Shown in pieces: positions 56,811-64,000 of a stretch of DNA of 64,000 nt (the stretch's first letter is position 1; each line of letters begins with the position of its first letter). Where the stretch lies: the NCBI RefSeq assembly GCF_024346875.1, contig NZ_AP024872.1:124001-188000 (forward strand), written 5' to 3'. Made by a program: the position numbers and the translations under genes. This DNA is from Vibrio gallicus. GTDB lineage: Bacteria > Pseudomonadota > Gammaproteobacteria > Enterobacterales > Vibrionaceae. The notes below the pieces were generated by a model. That model saw nothing but the letters and a program-made list of their open reading frames with translations. It was not told the origin of the DNA and ran no database searches.

Positions 56811-57692
56811 ATGAGCGACAAGATCTATTTTAACACCTCTCAACGATTTAATTTTAGACGATCCCTTATCAATATTGGTACTCGTGTGCATCATAAAGTA
56901 GCGCCGCGACACGCCAGAAATATAGCGCGCAAATTGTTTTTAACACCCGCGCGTACGCCAGGCAAAAATACCATGCCACAGGGGATGCAACTGGATAGCA
57001 TTTCCTCTGCTCATGGCGAGTTGAAAACCTATCGTTTGGGTGCGGGGCCAGTTTGGGTTTTAAATCATGGCTGGTCAGGCAGTGCAAATCAGTTTTTCCC
57101 CTTGATGGAACATATTGCTGAGCAGGGCTTTACTGCATTAGCTTATGACCAACCTGCACATGGTAAAAGTGGTGGTGCTTATGGGCATATACCAGCGTTT
57201 GTTGCCGGCCTTGAAACGATTCTAGACAGTGAAAGTGATGTAGTCGGTATTGTCGCGCATAGTATGGGGACTGCCTCTACTATTGAGTGCAAGCACGTTA
57301 CCGCTCAGCAGGTACCTATGTTATTGATAGCGCCGGTATTAGATTATCTTGAGAATCTGTTTGATAGCGTGCGTCGCTCAGGATATTCGATGAAGCTATT
57401 TGAAGAAGTGGTTGAGGAGGTAAGCTGTGAGTATCATTACCCGATTCATACTATTGAACCCTATAACAAGCTTAAACTGCGTCAACCATTGACCCATATC
57501 GTGCACGATAAAGACGATAAATTTGCTAAGTTTTCAGTATCTGAAAGGGCGGCTCAGGAAATCGACAAGGTTGATTTAGTCATGACACAAGGATTGGGGC
57601 ATGGACGGATAATGAAAAGCGCGCCAGTAAAGCAAAGCTTTGACGCGCTAGTAGAATTATCCGGGATGACCGTCAGCTCTCGGTGTAACTAA
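56811..57692 (+). CDS. alpha/beta hydrolase
   Basis: 293 residues. VWVLNHGWSGSANQF (oxyanion HGW), LAYDQPAHGKSGG, the nucleophile elbow VAHSMGT (G/A-x-S-x-G) and a C-terminal His in QGLGHGRIM form the expected catalytic set. Substrate unknown. Its 3' end overlaps that of the convergent nnrS gene by 36 bases. Confidence 0.88.
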   Translation: MSDKIYFNTSQRFNFRRSLINIGTRVHHKVAPRHARNIARKLFLTPARTPGKNTMPQGMQLDSISSAHGELKTYRLGAGPVWVLNHGWSGSANQFFPLMEHIAEQGFTALAYDQPAHGKSGGAYGHIPAFVAGLETILDSESDVVGIVAHSMGTASTIECKHVTAQQVPMLLIAPVLDYLENLFDSVRRSGYSMKLFEEVVEEVSCEYHYPIHTIEPYNKLKLRQPLTHIVHDKDDKFAKFSVSERAAQEIDKVDLVMTQGLGHGRIMKSAPVKQSFDALVELSGMTVSSRCN

Positions 57693-58841
57693 CATTTTAC
57701 CAAATTTAATCAAATACATACCAAAGCTTAGCATCCACAGTGCGGCAGCTAGATCGAGCAGTTCCATCATATACTGAGGAAAGTATGCGACACCGACTGA
57801 GCGAACTAGCGCCGATAATACCAATGCTATAAACGCGATACGCATTTGTGGGCCTTGATAAATATTGCGACCGGTATGCCCCATAGTAACGCGAGCAATC
57901 ATGGCTAGAATCAAGCCTGCCAATGCACCAATAGCGAAAATGTGCAGTGAATTATGAGACAGCATTGGGTTGCTGGTTAATCCCTTGACTAACAAGTAAG
58001 TTGGGATACACGCATACGCAAGATGTAAAGACCAAACTAAAGGCTCACCAAATGTACGATGCGGCTTCCAGCGAGCAAAACGTACTAACTGGAACACACC
58101 CGCCCATATAAATAGTGGGGTTTGCAATTGAGCTAAGGTTGCGGGGAAAAAGCTTAGTAGGAACAATAAAACCAAGGGTAAGTTTGCCGCCATATCAAGC
58201 CACAATTTAGGCTCTGGCTTATCAAAGTGGAATCGACGTGCGGTAAAGAATGGAATCACGCGCCCACCCATTACTGATAGTAGTAGCATGAACCACCATA
58301 ACATTGCTTGCCACACGGCACTCGCGCTAAACGGTGCTACGCCTTTGATTGCCGCAAAACTTGCGAAATCAGCAAAAATTGCTAACGCAAACAAGGGGAT
58401 AAAAAATAAGTTTCTCCAGCCCTTTGATTTAAATACACGAATGCCGACTTCATAGGCGACAGCAAGCAAGAATAGGGCATCAAATACGGCCACTACCCAC
58501 AATGGAGCGGGGGTCCAAAATAGGATTCTTGGGGCAAGCCACAGTGCCACAACAATTGCGAGGCGAGAGCTTTTAGTGCCGTTAATTCCAGTCCAGTTTT
58601 GTACCGCGGTCAGCACGAAACCGGCAACTATTGCCATTGAGAAGCCAAATAGCATCTCATGGGCATGCCACCATAAAGCAGGTGCAGATAGGTGGGTAGG
58701 CTGTCCATGTTGGAATGCATATATCCATACTGGAATTGCAATAAAGGCGTAAAGGGCACCGAGTAAAAAGAAGGGACGGAACCCCAGTCGAAGGATAGCT
58801 GGAATCGCTTCTTCCTTAGACTTATCTGTAATATTGAGCAT
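57657..58841 (-). CDS. nnrS: NnrS family haem-copper membrane protein
   Basis: 394 residues with about 12 membrane helices. RLGFRPFFLLGALYAFIAIP and APALWWHAHEMLFGFSMAIV (conserved His), IPFFTARRF and IARVTMGHTGRN are diagnostic NnrS motifs. NnrS protects cells against nitric oxide and nitrosative stress during denitrification or host attack. A near-perfect NsrR-type operator lies just upstream. Confidence 0.93.
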   Translation of the reverse strand: MLNITDKSKEEAIPAILRLGFRPFFLLGALYAFIAIPVWIYAFQHGQPTHLSAPALWWHAHEMLFGFSMAIVAGFVLTAVQNWTGINGTKSSRLAIVVALWLAPRILFWTPAPLWVVAVFDALFLLAVAYEVGIRVFKSKGWRNLFFIPLFALAIFADFASFAAIKGVAPFSASAVWQAMLWWFMLLLSVMGGRVIPFFTARRFHFDKPEPKLWLDMAANLPLVLLFLLSFFPATLAQLQTPLFIWAGVFQLVRFARWKPHRTFGEPLVWSLHLAYACIPTYLLVKGLTSNPMLSHNSLHIFAIGALAGLILAMIARVTMGHTGRNIYQGPQMRIAFIALVLSALVRSVGVAYFPQYMMELLDLAAALWMLSFGMYLIKFGKMLVTPRADGHPG

Positions 58842-58852
58842 GAATAAATCCT

Positions 58853-58875
58853 AACATGTATTTTAAATGCAACTT
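58853..58875. promoter_or_regulatory. NsrR operator candidate upstream of nnrS
   Basis: A 23-bp dyad: AACATGTATTT, T, AAATGCAACTT. Against the known NsrR half-sites AAGATGCATTT and AAATGCATCTT it matches 9 of 11 and 10 of 11 bases. It begins 12 bases upstream of the nnrS start codon, so bound NsrR would block transcription until nitric oxide is sensed. Confidence 0.72.
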
Positions 58876-58894
58876 TATAGGAGCAAGATGAGTT

Positions 58895-58908
58895 TTGCAA
58901 GCAATCAA
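58895..58908. promoter_or_regulatory. weak FNR-like site upstream of nnrS
   Basis: TTGCAAGCAATCAA fits TTGAT-N4-ATCAA with one perfect and one three-of-five half-site. It lies about 55-65 bases upstream of the nnrS start, beyond the NsrR-like site. Anaerobic activation by FNR would make sense for NnrS, but the left half is poor. Confidence 0.35.
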
Positions 58909-58981
58909 GTAAGGATAGCCTAAGAGAAGCGGATCTGTGCTAGGTTGAGGATACAGGAGTGGTGCATATCAATGCGTGAGA

Positions 58982-59878
58982 TTACATTGCGAGGTTCATG
59001 TTTACGCGTAGTTTATATGGCAGGATTGCTAATTTGCTGTTTAGCGATGTCCTAGTGTGTTCGATGTCATTGTATCTTAGCTGTTCATCTTCATGAACGA
59101 TCACATCGATATTGACGCGCAGCTCATTGCCAACCTTAGTGATAGCGGTAACTTGCATATCCATATCCTGAGTTCGATTGGTGCTGGAGACGTGCTGCAT
59201 AACTTGTTTACAAACGGTCTCATCGGCACTCTTATTAAGCAATTCTTGGACGGCACTTTTCAACATCTCATACGGCACTTTTAAAAAATAGCCTCCCATA
59301 ATGAGCATCATTATTGGGTCTGCATAGTTAGCATAATGAGCCAGAGGTGATTGAGTCAGTAACCACGCGACCACAAAGCCAACAAGGACAGCCAAACTTA
59401 TAATAGTATCCATTTTCCATTGGGTAGTTTCTGCATCAATGAGCCCTGAATTTGCGTTTTTATTAAGGTGCACAATGACTCGCCACCCTAGGGCGCACCC
59501 GATGACATTAACAATGCCAAATAGGCTCGCAATCGAGGCGTCGATGGTGCGGCCGCCGTGCAACATGGCATCAAATGCTGAATAGAGAGAGGTGATAACA
59601 ACGGCGAGGATCACGCAGGCCTTAATGGCGATAACTATAGGTTCAAGCGTAGCCAAACCCAATGGATATTTGGCGCAGGATGGCGCCGCTATGAGCTTGG
59701 CTGCGATTAACGAAAGCAGGGTTAAGCCAAGGCTTAATAGTGAGTAGATACCATCGAAGAATATGACAATAGATGACAGCCATATCCCGACAGCAATACC
59801 CATAACCGCAAAGCCCAGAGCCAGAACGGCAGAGAAATAAAGTATTTTACTTTCTAGGTTGGATGCTGGCTTACTCAT
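58982..59878 (-). CDS. cation diffusion facilitator (CDF) family transporter
   Basis: 298 residues, six membrane helices. The helix 2 motif FFDGIYSLLS (D-x3-S), the helix 5 region DAETTQWKMDT and the C-terminal cytoplasmic domain follow the CDF plan for zinc, cobalt, iron or manganese efflux. The usual HxxxD metal pair appears as DxxxS/D, so the metal cannot be named. No regulator adjacent except the unrelated LysR gene. Confidence 0.85.
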   Translation of the reverse strand: MSKPASNLESKILYFSAVLALGFAVMGIAVGIWLSSIVIFFDGIYSLLSLGLTLLSLIAAKLIAAPSCAKYPLGLATLEPIVIAIKACVILAVVITSLYSAFDAMLHGGRTIDASIASLFGIVNVIGCALGWRVIVHLNKNANSGLIDAETTQWKMDTIISLAVLVGFVVAWLLTQSPLAHYANYADPIMMLIMGGYFLKVPYEMLKSAVQELLNKSADETVCKQVMQHVSSTNRTQDMDMQVTAITKVGNELRVNIDVIVHEDEQLRYNDIEHTRTSLNSKLAILPYKLRVNMNLAM

Positions 59879-60050
59879 ATTAAATCTTTTTGCAAAACAA
59901 TAGATTCATTGTTTGGTAATCCGGGTTGTTACTCAATCATTGATTTATTTGATAGCGGTTGCATATAAGGCTTAATATGTTGCTTTTTAATTAAATCAAT
60001 GACTTAGCTGTACACGTGACTGTCAACTATATTGACGCTCACTGAGGTGA

Positions 60051-60929
60051 TTAAAAATCAAACAGGTAATCGCTTAGTTGATCACAAAGCCAGCTCATCG
60101 CTGGACTCGCCTCCATGCCGGATGCACTAAACATGCAGTAGTCTTCCTGAGTGAGTCCATAGGTGTGTTTAATTACTGACAATTGCTGCTGACGTAATTT
60201 GTCGCGGATTAGAGGCTCAGGAAGAACCCCCCAGGCACCTTCGGTATCAATGGTGGCCAAGATATAGTCAAAGCTAGAGAAGCCGATATACTTGCGCGAA
60301 AAAGGCTGTAGCTCTGGGTTTTCTTTCTCATTTAGGTAAGCCATGGAGGCTTGAGGTGTATTTCTGAGGTCTTCATCGGACACGCGGCGCGATCGACTTA
60401 AAGTATGTCCCGCTTTACATACCGACATCATGCGTATTTTGGCTATGGGGGTGTATAGAATTCTAGGGTCATCCTCGCGTTCGTAATCAACACCGAAGGC
60501 AAAGTCAACTTGAGAGGTTTCAACTAGATTGGCAAGGTCTCCACTTGAAGCGAGTACGATATTAAATGAGGTAGCGGGGTATTTATTGTTCAAGCGATGG
60601 GACAGTTGTTGCCACACATCATCGGGAATGGAATCGTCACGTGCTATCCACATCTCTGCGTTAAAGTTGCCATGTACGTGCTGACATATCTGCTTGATTC
60701 TAGATTCCGCCACCAGTAATGCCTCTGCATCCTTGATAATGGCTTTCCCTGCTTCAGAAAGAGATAGGTTGTTGCCACTTCGAATAAATAACTCTGTTGC
60801 TAACTCTTTCTCGAGTGCTTTTATCGCCATACTCAGTTTAGTGCGGTTGCAATCAAGATGTCGAGCTGCCGCAGAAACTGAGTCGAGCCTGGCGACGGTT
60901 ATAAAGGCTTGTATATGTGCGAGGTTCAT
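60051..60929 (-). CDS. LysR-family transcriptional regulator
   Basis: 292 residues from the Met at 60929 (MNLAHIQAFITVARLDSVSA); an upstream Met at 60947 would add six residues. Winged helix-turn-helix: SAAARHLDCNRTKLSMAIKA, LEKELATELFIR and LSEAGKAI. The substrate-binding domain follows. Divergent from the methyltransferase gene across about 200 bp, the usual layout for a LysR target, but the target is not proven. Confidence 0.9.
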   Translation of the reverse strand: MNLAHIQAFITVARLDSVSAAARHLDCNRTKLSMAIKALEKELATELFIRSGNNLSLSEAGKAIIKDAEALLVAESRIKQICQHVHGNFNAEMWIARDDSIPDDVWQQLSHRLNNKYPATSFNIVLASSGDLANLVETSQVDFAFGVDYEREDDPRILYTPIAKIRMMSVCKAGHTLSRSRRVSDEDLRNTPQASMAYLNEKENPELQPFSRKYIGFSSFDYILATIDTEGAWGVLPEPLIRDKLRQQQLSVIKHTYGLTQEDYCMFSASGMEASPAMSWLCDQLSDYLFDF

Positions 60930-61158
60930 TAATGGATTACCTACCACTAAGTCGAATAAGAGCCGACAAAAAAATTGTCAGCGAAAGGTCAGTTTACGCT
61001 GGAAATACGGCTTTTGTCGCGATGCACAGTGACAAATTGAGACTTCTGTAACTCAAATCCCAATATCTATTTGTATTGAATGCAATTTTGTATCTTTTTT
61101 CATTGAGATTTGCTTTACTACACCATGTAAATAAAGTTTGAGGATAGGATTTCAGATC

Positions 61159-61734
61159 GTGCACAATTGGGATGAATATGCCGCGGAGTGGGAAAGCAAT
61201 AAAACCGCCACTCAGTTTTCAGACCTCGTATTTCAAGAGTTGCTAGCGCTTAATAAACTGAGCTCATCTCGAGTTATCGACTTCGGGTGTGGGACGGGTT
61301 TATTGAGTGAGCGTATGTCTCCGTTGGCGAGAAATATTGTAGCTCTGGACTCTTCTGAGGCCATGATTGAGGAGTTAGATAAGAAACTCTTAACCAATGT
61401 TGAACCGGTAGTTGATAAACTCTCCCGAGGCTTAGCTGCGCAACATCCAGCGTTTCGTGGTCAGTTTGATTTAGTGGTTGCATCTTCTGTTTGTGGTTTT
61501 CTAGAAAACTTTAAAGATTCAGCCTTTATCATTCATTCGCTACTTGATAGCGATGGGGTTTTTGTTCATTGGGATTGGCTTGCACAAAATGAAAGCGAAG
61601 GCTTGACCCAAGAGAGCGCTCATAAAGCTCTACATGATGCTGGCTTTAGCGATATAGAGTTATCAATACCATTTAGTATCACATTGGAGGACGGCCAGGA
61701 CGCTCCAGTACTAATGGGTGTTGCCTACAAATAG
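61159..61734 (+). CDS. class I SAM-dependent methyltransferase
   Basis: About 191 residues from the GTG at 61159 (MHNWDEYAAEWESNKTA), preferred because homologues commonly start at W-DEYA; a TTG at 61138 is the alternative. Motif I VIDFGCGTGLLSERM binds S-adenosylmethionine; motif II VALDSSEAMI and motif III DLVVASSVCGFL follow. Substrate unknown. Terminator after the stop. Confidence 0.85.
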   Translation: MHNWDEYAAEWESNKTATQFSDLVFQELLALNKLSSSRVIDFGCGTGLLSERMSPLARNIVALDSSEAMIEELDKKLLTNVEPVVDKLSRGLAAQHPAFRGQFDLVVASSVCGFLENFKDSAFIIHSLLDSDGVFVHWDWLAQNESEGLTQESAHKALHDAGFSDIELSIPFSITLEDGQDAPVLMGVAYK

Positions 61735-61740
61735 TCTAGT

Positions 61741-61770
61741 GCCCAAGTTTAAAGGCTTGGGCTTATTTTA
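61741..61770 (+). terminator. Rho-independent terminator after the methyltransferase
   Basis: Stem GCCCAAG / CTTGGGC with loop tttaaagg and a TTATTTTA tail. Confidence 0.82.
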
Positions 61771-62385
61771 CTTACCGCTTCGATCATCAATTCACCTCAA
61801 TCGCTCTAACTTTCCCTTTCAACGTATCTATCTGCTTGATGCCGGTCATCAACTATTTCATGACTAGGTGCTATTTCACTCTTTATCTTCTATTTAGAGA
61901 TTAAAGGGGCTTATTTCATATAAATATCTCAGCGCAACCTAGGTGCTTATAGCTTTATGCGCTCACGATAAATCATTAACTGCACTTCATTGAATCTTTA
62001 AGATCAGAAATAAAAATCCCCCATAAATACGTACTATCTGCCTTTAAAATAACCTGTTACGTAGATGGAGATTGCCTGATGCTGCGTAGGCAAAGATAAA
62101 GCGTAAGCAGTACTAAAATGGATAAATACCCATCATTGAGCCATTAATTTGCTATTACGGGTCTTATTTTGTGATCTATGCCCGATTTAAAGTTGGAATA
62201 TTAAAAATTCGTTACTACGCTGTAACAAAAGCTGATTTGTAGGACTAGTTGTGAACTCGGTTAATTAGAGGCACATCACCCGTTCTTGATTGCAGAAAGC
62301 AATGACAAAATAAATTGGTTTTGCGGTACGAAAATAACAGTGTTCTAAAACACGTTTTTTATACATAGGTAAATGGAAATACATT
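61771..62385. promoter_or_regulatory. long upstream region of the porin gene
   Basis: About 600 bp without a gene. A small hairpin (GTGTT-CTAA-AACAC then six T, 62340-62359) sits in the probable mRNA leader, 27 bases before the porin ATG. Porins of this type are usually under ToxR, OmpR-type and small-RNA control, but I cannot pick out their sites here. Confidence 0.4.
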
Positions 62386-63393
62386 ATGAAAAAAACAGTA
62401 CTAGCAAGTTTAGTTGCGGCATCAGTAGTAAGCGCCCCAACGTTCGCAGTGGAGCTTTATAATAATGAAGGCTCTACATTCTCTATTGGTGGTCACGTCT
62501 CCGCTAATATTAATGGTGAAGAAGATGGTGAAACCGATGTAGGTACCAATTCTCCACGTATTAATTTTAATGCAACTCAAGACATTGGAAATGGCTTTAA
62601 AGTTGATGCAAAAGGTGAGTGGCAATTAAACTTTTTAGATGGTGGCGATGAAACGTTCACTACTCGTCTAGGCTATGTTGGTGTAACACATGAGCAATAT
62701 GGACGCCTTGTAGCGGGTACCCAATGGGCACCATACTATGACGTTGGTGGAATTGCGGATCAACCTATCGTTTATGCCAATGACTTTTTATATGAAAACC
62801 ACAAGTCATTGGGTACGGCACGTGCAGATAAAATGCTGAGCTACCGTAAAAGTTTTGACCTAGGCGGTTTTGTACTCGCTGGTGGTTTAGGTTGGCAAGG
62901 TGATGACGGCGCTGATAACGGTGACCGCGTTCAGGTTGCATTGACCGGTACCTTTGGTGAGTTCCAAGTCGGTTATGCGTTTACTACTGGTAAATATCGC
63001 CCTGCAGACGAGGATGCTATGTCTAATATCGTGAGTGCTAAGTACGGCTCTTACGGTGATGGTATCTTTGTTGCTGGTGTATATGCAATGAATGAGTATG
63101 TAGATAGCGTAGATAGCGATGTTCTGCCAGGCGTCCGAATTGAAGATTCAACGGGTTATGAACTGATTGGTGCCTACGGACTCGATTTTGGTTTGAATCT
63201 AATAGTGAACTATGAAGCACTTGAAGATGATAAACGAAACGAGACCAAATACAGTCAACTTGCTTTTCAAGCTGAGCAGACAATTACCCCTAATTTCATA
63301 GGCTATGCAGCATACGAGCTAGACCTTGGTGGTGATGGTGTTTACGGTGATGGCAAAGATAAGTGGACTATAGGTATGCGCTACTACCTATAA
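62386..63393 (+). CDS. OmpU-like general outer-membrane porin
   Basis: 335 residues with a clear signal peptide (MKKTVLASLVAASVVSAPTF, cleaved after TFA). The mature part has 16-strand porin features: NFNATQDIGNGFKVDAKGEW, RLGYVGVTHEQYGRLVAGTQ (loop 3 region), and a C-terminal strand ending in aromatic-rich GMRYYL; a terminal Leu replaces the usual Phe. The closest types are Vibrio OmpU/OmpL porins. Isolated transcription unit with its own terminator. Confidence 0.88.
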   Translation: MKKTVLASLVAASVVSAPTFAVELYNNEGSTFSIGGHVSANINGEEDGETDVGTNSPRINFNATQDIGNGFKVDAKGEWQLNFLDGGDETFTTRLGYVGVTHEQYGRLVAGTQWAPYYDVGGIADQPIVYANDFLYENHKSLGTARADKMLSYRKSFDLGGFVLAGGLGWQGDDGADNGDRVQVALTGTFGEFQVGYAFTTGKYRPADEDAMSNIVSAKYGSYGDGIFVAGVYAMNEYVDSVDSDVLPGVRIEDSTGYELIGAYGLDFGLNLIVNYEALEDDKRNETKYSQLAFQAEQTITPNFIGYAAYELDLGGDGVYGDGKDKWTIGMRYYL

Positions 63394-63412
63394 TATCTGA
63401 ATAAAGAATATC

Positions 63413-63438
63413 AAGGCAGAGCGAAAGCTCTGCCTTTT
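63413..63438 (+). terminator. Rho-independent terminator after the porin gene
   Basis: Stem AAGGCAGAGC / GCTCTGCCTT with a GAAA tetraloop followed by TTGCGTTT. Confidence 0.9.
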
Positions 63439-63563
63439 GCGTTTCATCTATACTTGTTTTTGATTGGGGGATTGGATGATTCTTGCTACAATCAGCGCCC
63501 AAAATTAATCTGGCATGGATTAGTTTGAAAAACAGACCAATGAAATTGATTAAGAGAGATAGA

Positions 63564-64000
63564 ATGCTTCAAGTAAACGAAATTTTTGAAACAATTCAAG
63601 GCGAAGGTTTTTTTACTGGGGTTCCTTCTATCTTTATTCGTTTGCAAGGCTGTCCTGTTGGCTGTGCATGGTGTGACACTAAGCAAACCTGGGAAGTACA
63701 ACCAGACAAGCAAACCGACTTCGGCACTATTATCGCTAAATCTGGTGATAGTGAATTGTGGTGTCAGCAATCTGAAGCGTCGCTGGTTGCGTACTGTTTA
63801 GAAAACTATACCGCGAAGCATGTGGTGATTACCGGTGGAGAGCCATGTCAATACGACCTTGTTCCGTTGACCACATTGCTGGAAGAAAAGGGGTATCGTT
63901 GCCAGATTGAAACCAGTGGCACCTTTGATATCCAAGCAACCCCTAGCACTTGGGTAACGGTTTCGCCTAAGATTGGTATGAAAGGTAAGCTGCCAATTAA
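63564..64000 (+). CDS. queE: 7-carboxy-7-deazaguanine synthase, cut by the window end
   Basis: Radical SAM enzyme of queuosine (preQ0) synthesis, converting carboxytetrahydropterin. The first 145 codons are present: NEIFETIQGEGFFTGVPSIF, IRLQGCPVGCAWCDT with the C-x3-C-x2-C iron-sulfur site, and VVITGGEPCQYDL. Start ATG 63564 was chosen over 63540 because family proteins begin a few residues before NEIFETIQGEG and agagag precedes it. The remaining C-terminal part lies outside. Confidence 0.92.
   Translation, partial: MLQVNEIFETIQGEGFFTGVPSIFIRLQGCPVGCAWCDTKQTWEVQPDKQTDFGTIIAKSGDSELWCQQSEASLVAYCLENYTAKHVVITGGEPCQYDLVPLTTLLEEKGYRCQIETSGTFDIQATPSTWVTVSPKIGMKGKLPI

Noticed and set aside
63481..63563. 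PreQ1 riboswitch in front of queE
   Set aside because: No convincing preQ1 aptamer hairpin and pseudoknot pattern could be traced by eye in the short leader.

Overview
The window reads as a gamma-proteobacterium of the genus Vibrio, and the gene order fits the second chromosome. Signs of this are a Vibrio-type OmpU-like porin, a malT/malP/malQ/glgB group arranged as I recall it in Vibrio cholerae, a YjbH/WbfB-like exopolysaccharide protein, and many GC-rich palindromes between genes of the kind common in Vibrio. The genus is an inference from gene content and order; no rRNA or tRNA was seen.

Region 1 (1-16.4 kb) is a surface-polysaccharide locus. It starts with a Wzc tyrosine autokinase, followed by a broken partial second wzc and a decayed ISAs1-type (H-repeat) transposase. 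An AT-rich cassette follows: Wzx flippase, pyruvyl transferase-like protein, Stealth-type sugar-phosphate transferase, Wzy polymerase, WecG/TagA glycosyltransferase and a frameshifted acyltransferase carrying a hexanucleotide repeat. The cassette is closed by a second ISAs1 relic and a deleted IS66 relic. The housekeeping genes galU and wecA end the locus.

Region 2 (16.4-28.3 kb) is a rearrangement hotspot. It holds an intact IS66-family element with an 8-bp target duplication, an integrase relic, an orphan yjbH-like gene, and a detached copy of the 3' end of wecA. An AbiEi/AbiEii toxin-antitoxin pair is flanked by two related palindromes. Next come six copies of a 174-bp tandem repeat, a CitA/DcuS-type kinase truncated at both ends, its response regulator, and a second full wecA.

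Region 3 (28.7-43.4 kb) is a second polysaccharide locus, built on pseudaminic acid: pseB, pseC, pseF, a pseG-pseH fusion and pseI, then Wzx, two glycosyltransferase-type proteins and Wzy. Relics of an IS3 and two IS5/IS903-type elements follow, and these preserve the scar of an inversion. On the opposite strand lie a GT2 glycosyltransferase and a WbaP/WcaJ-type initiating sugar-phosphate transferase. The window therefore holds two Wzx, two Wzy, two WecA-type and one WbaP-type initiating enzymes, enough for two Wzy-dependent polymers.

Region 4 (43.7-55.5 kb) is maltodextrin and glycogen metabolism: the activator malT, an eight-copy 165-bp array related to the first array, CRP and MalT-like sites, then malP, malQ and glgB. 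Region 5 (55.5-64 kb) is ordinary chromosome: a 267-bp inverted-repeat-bounded intergenic element, a MAPEG protein, a coiled-coil membrane protein, an alpha/beta hydrolase, nnrS with a good NsrR-like operator, a CDF metal transporter, a LysR regulator, a methyltransferase, the porin, and the start of queE, which is cut by the window end.
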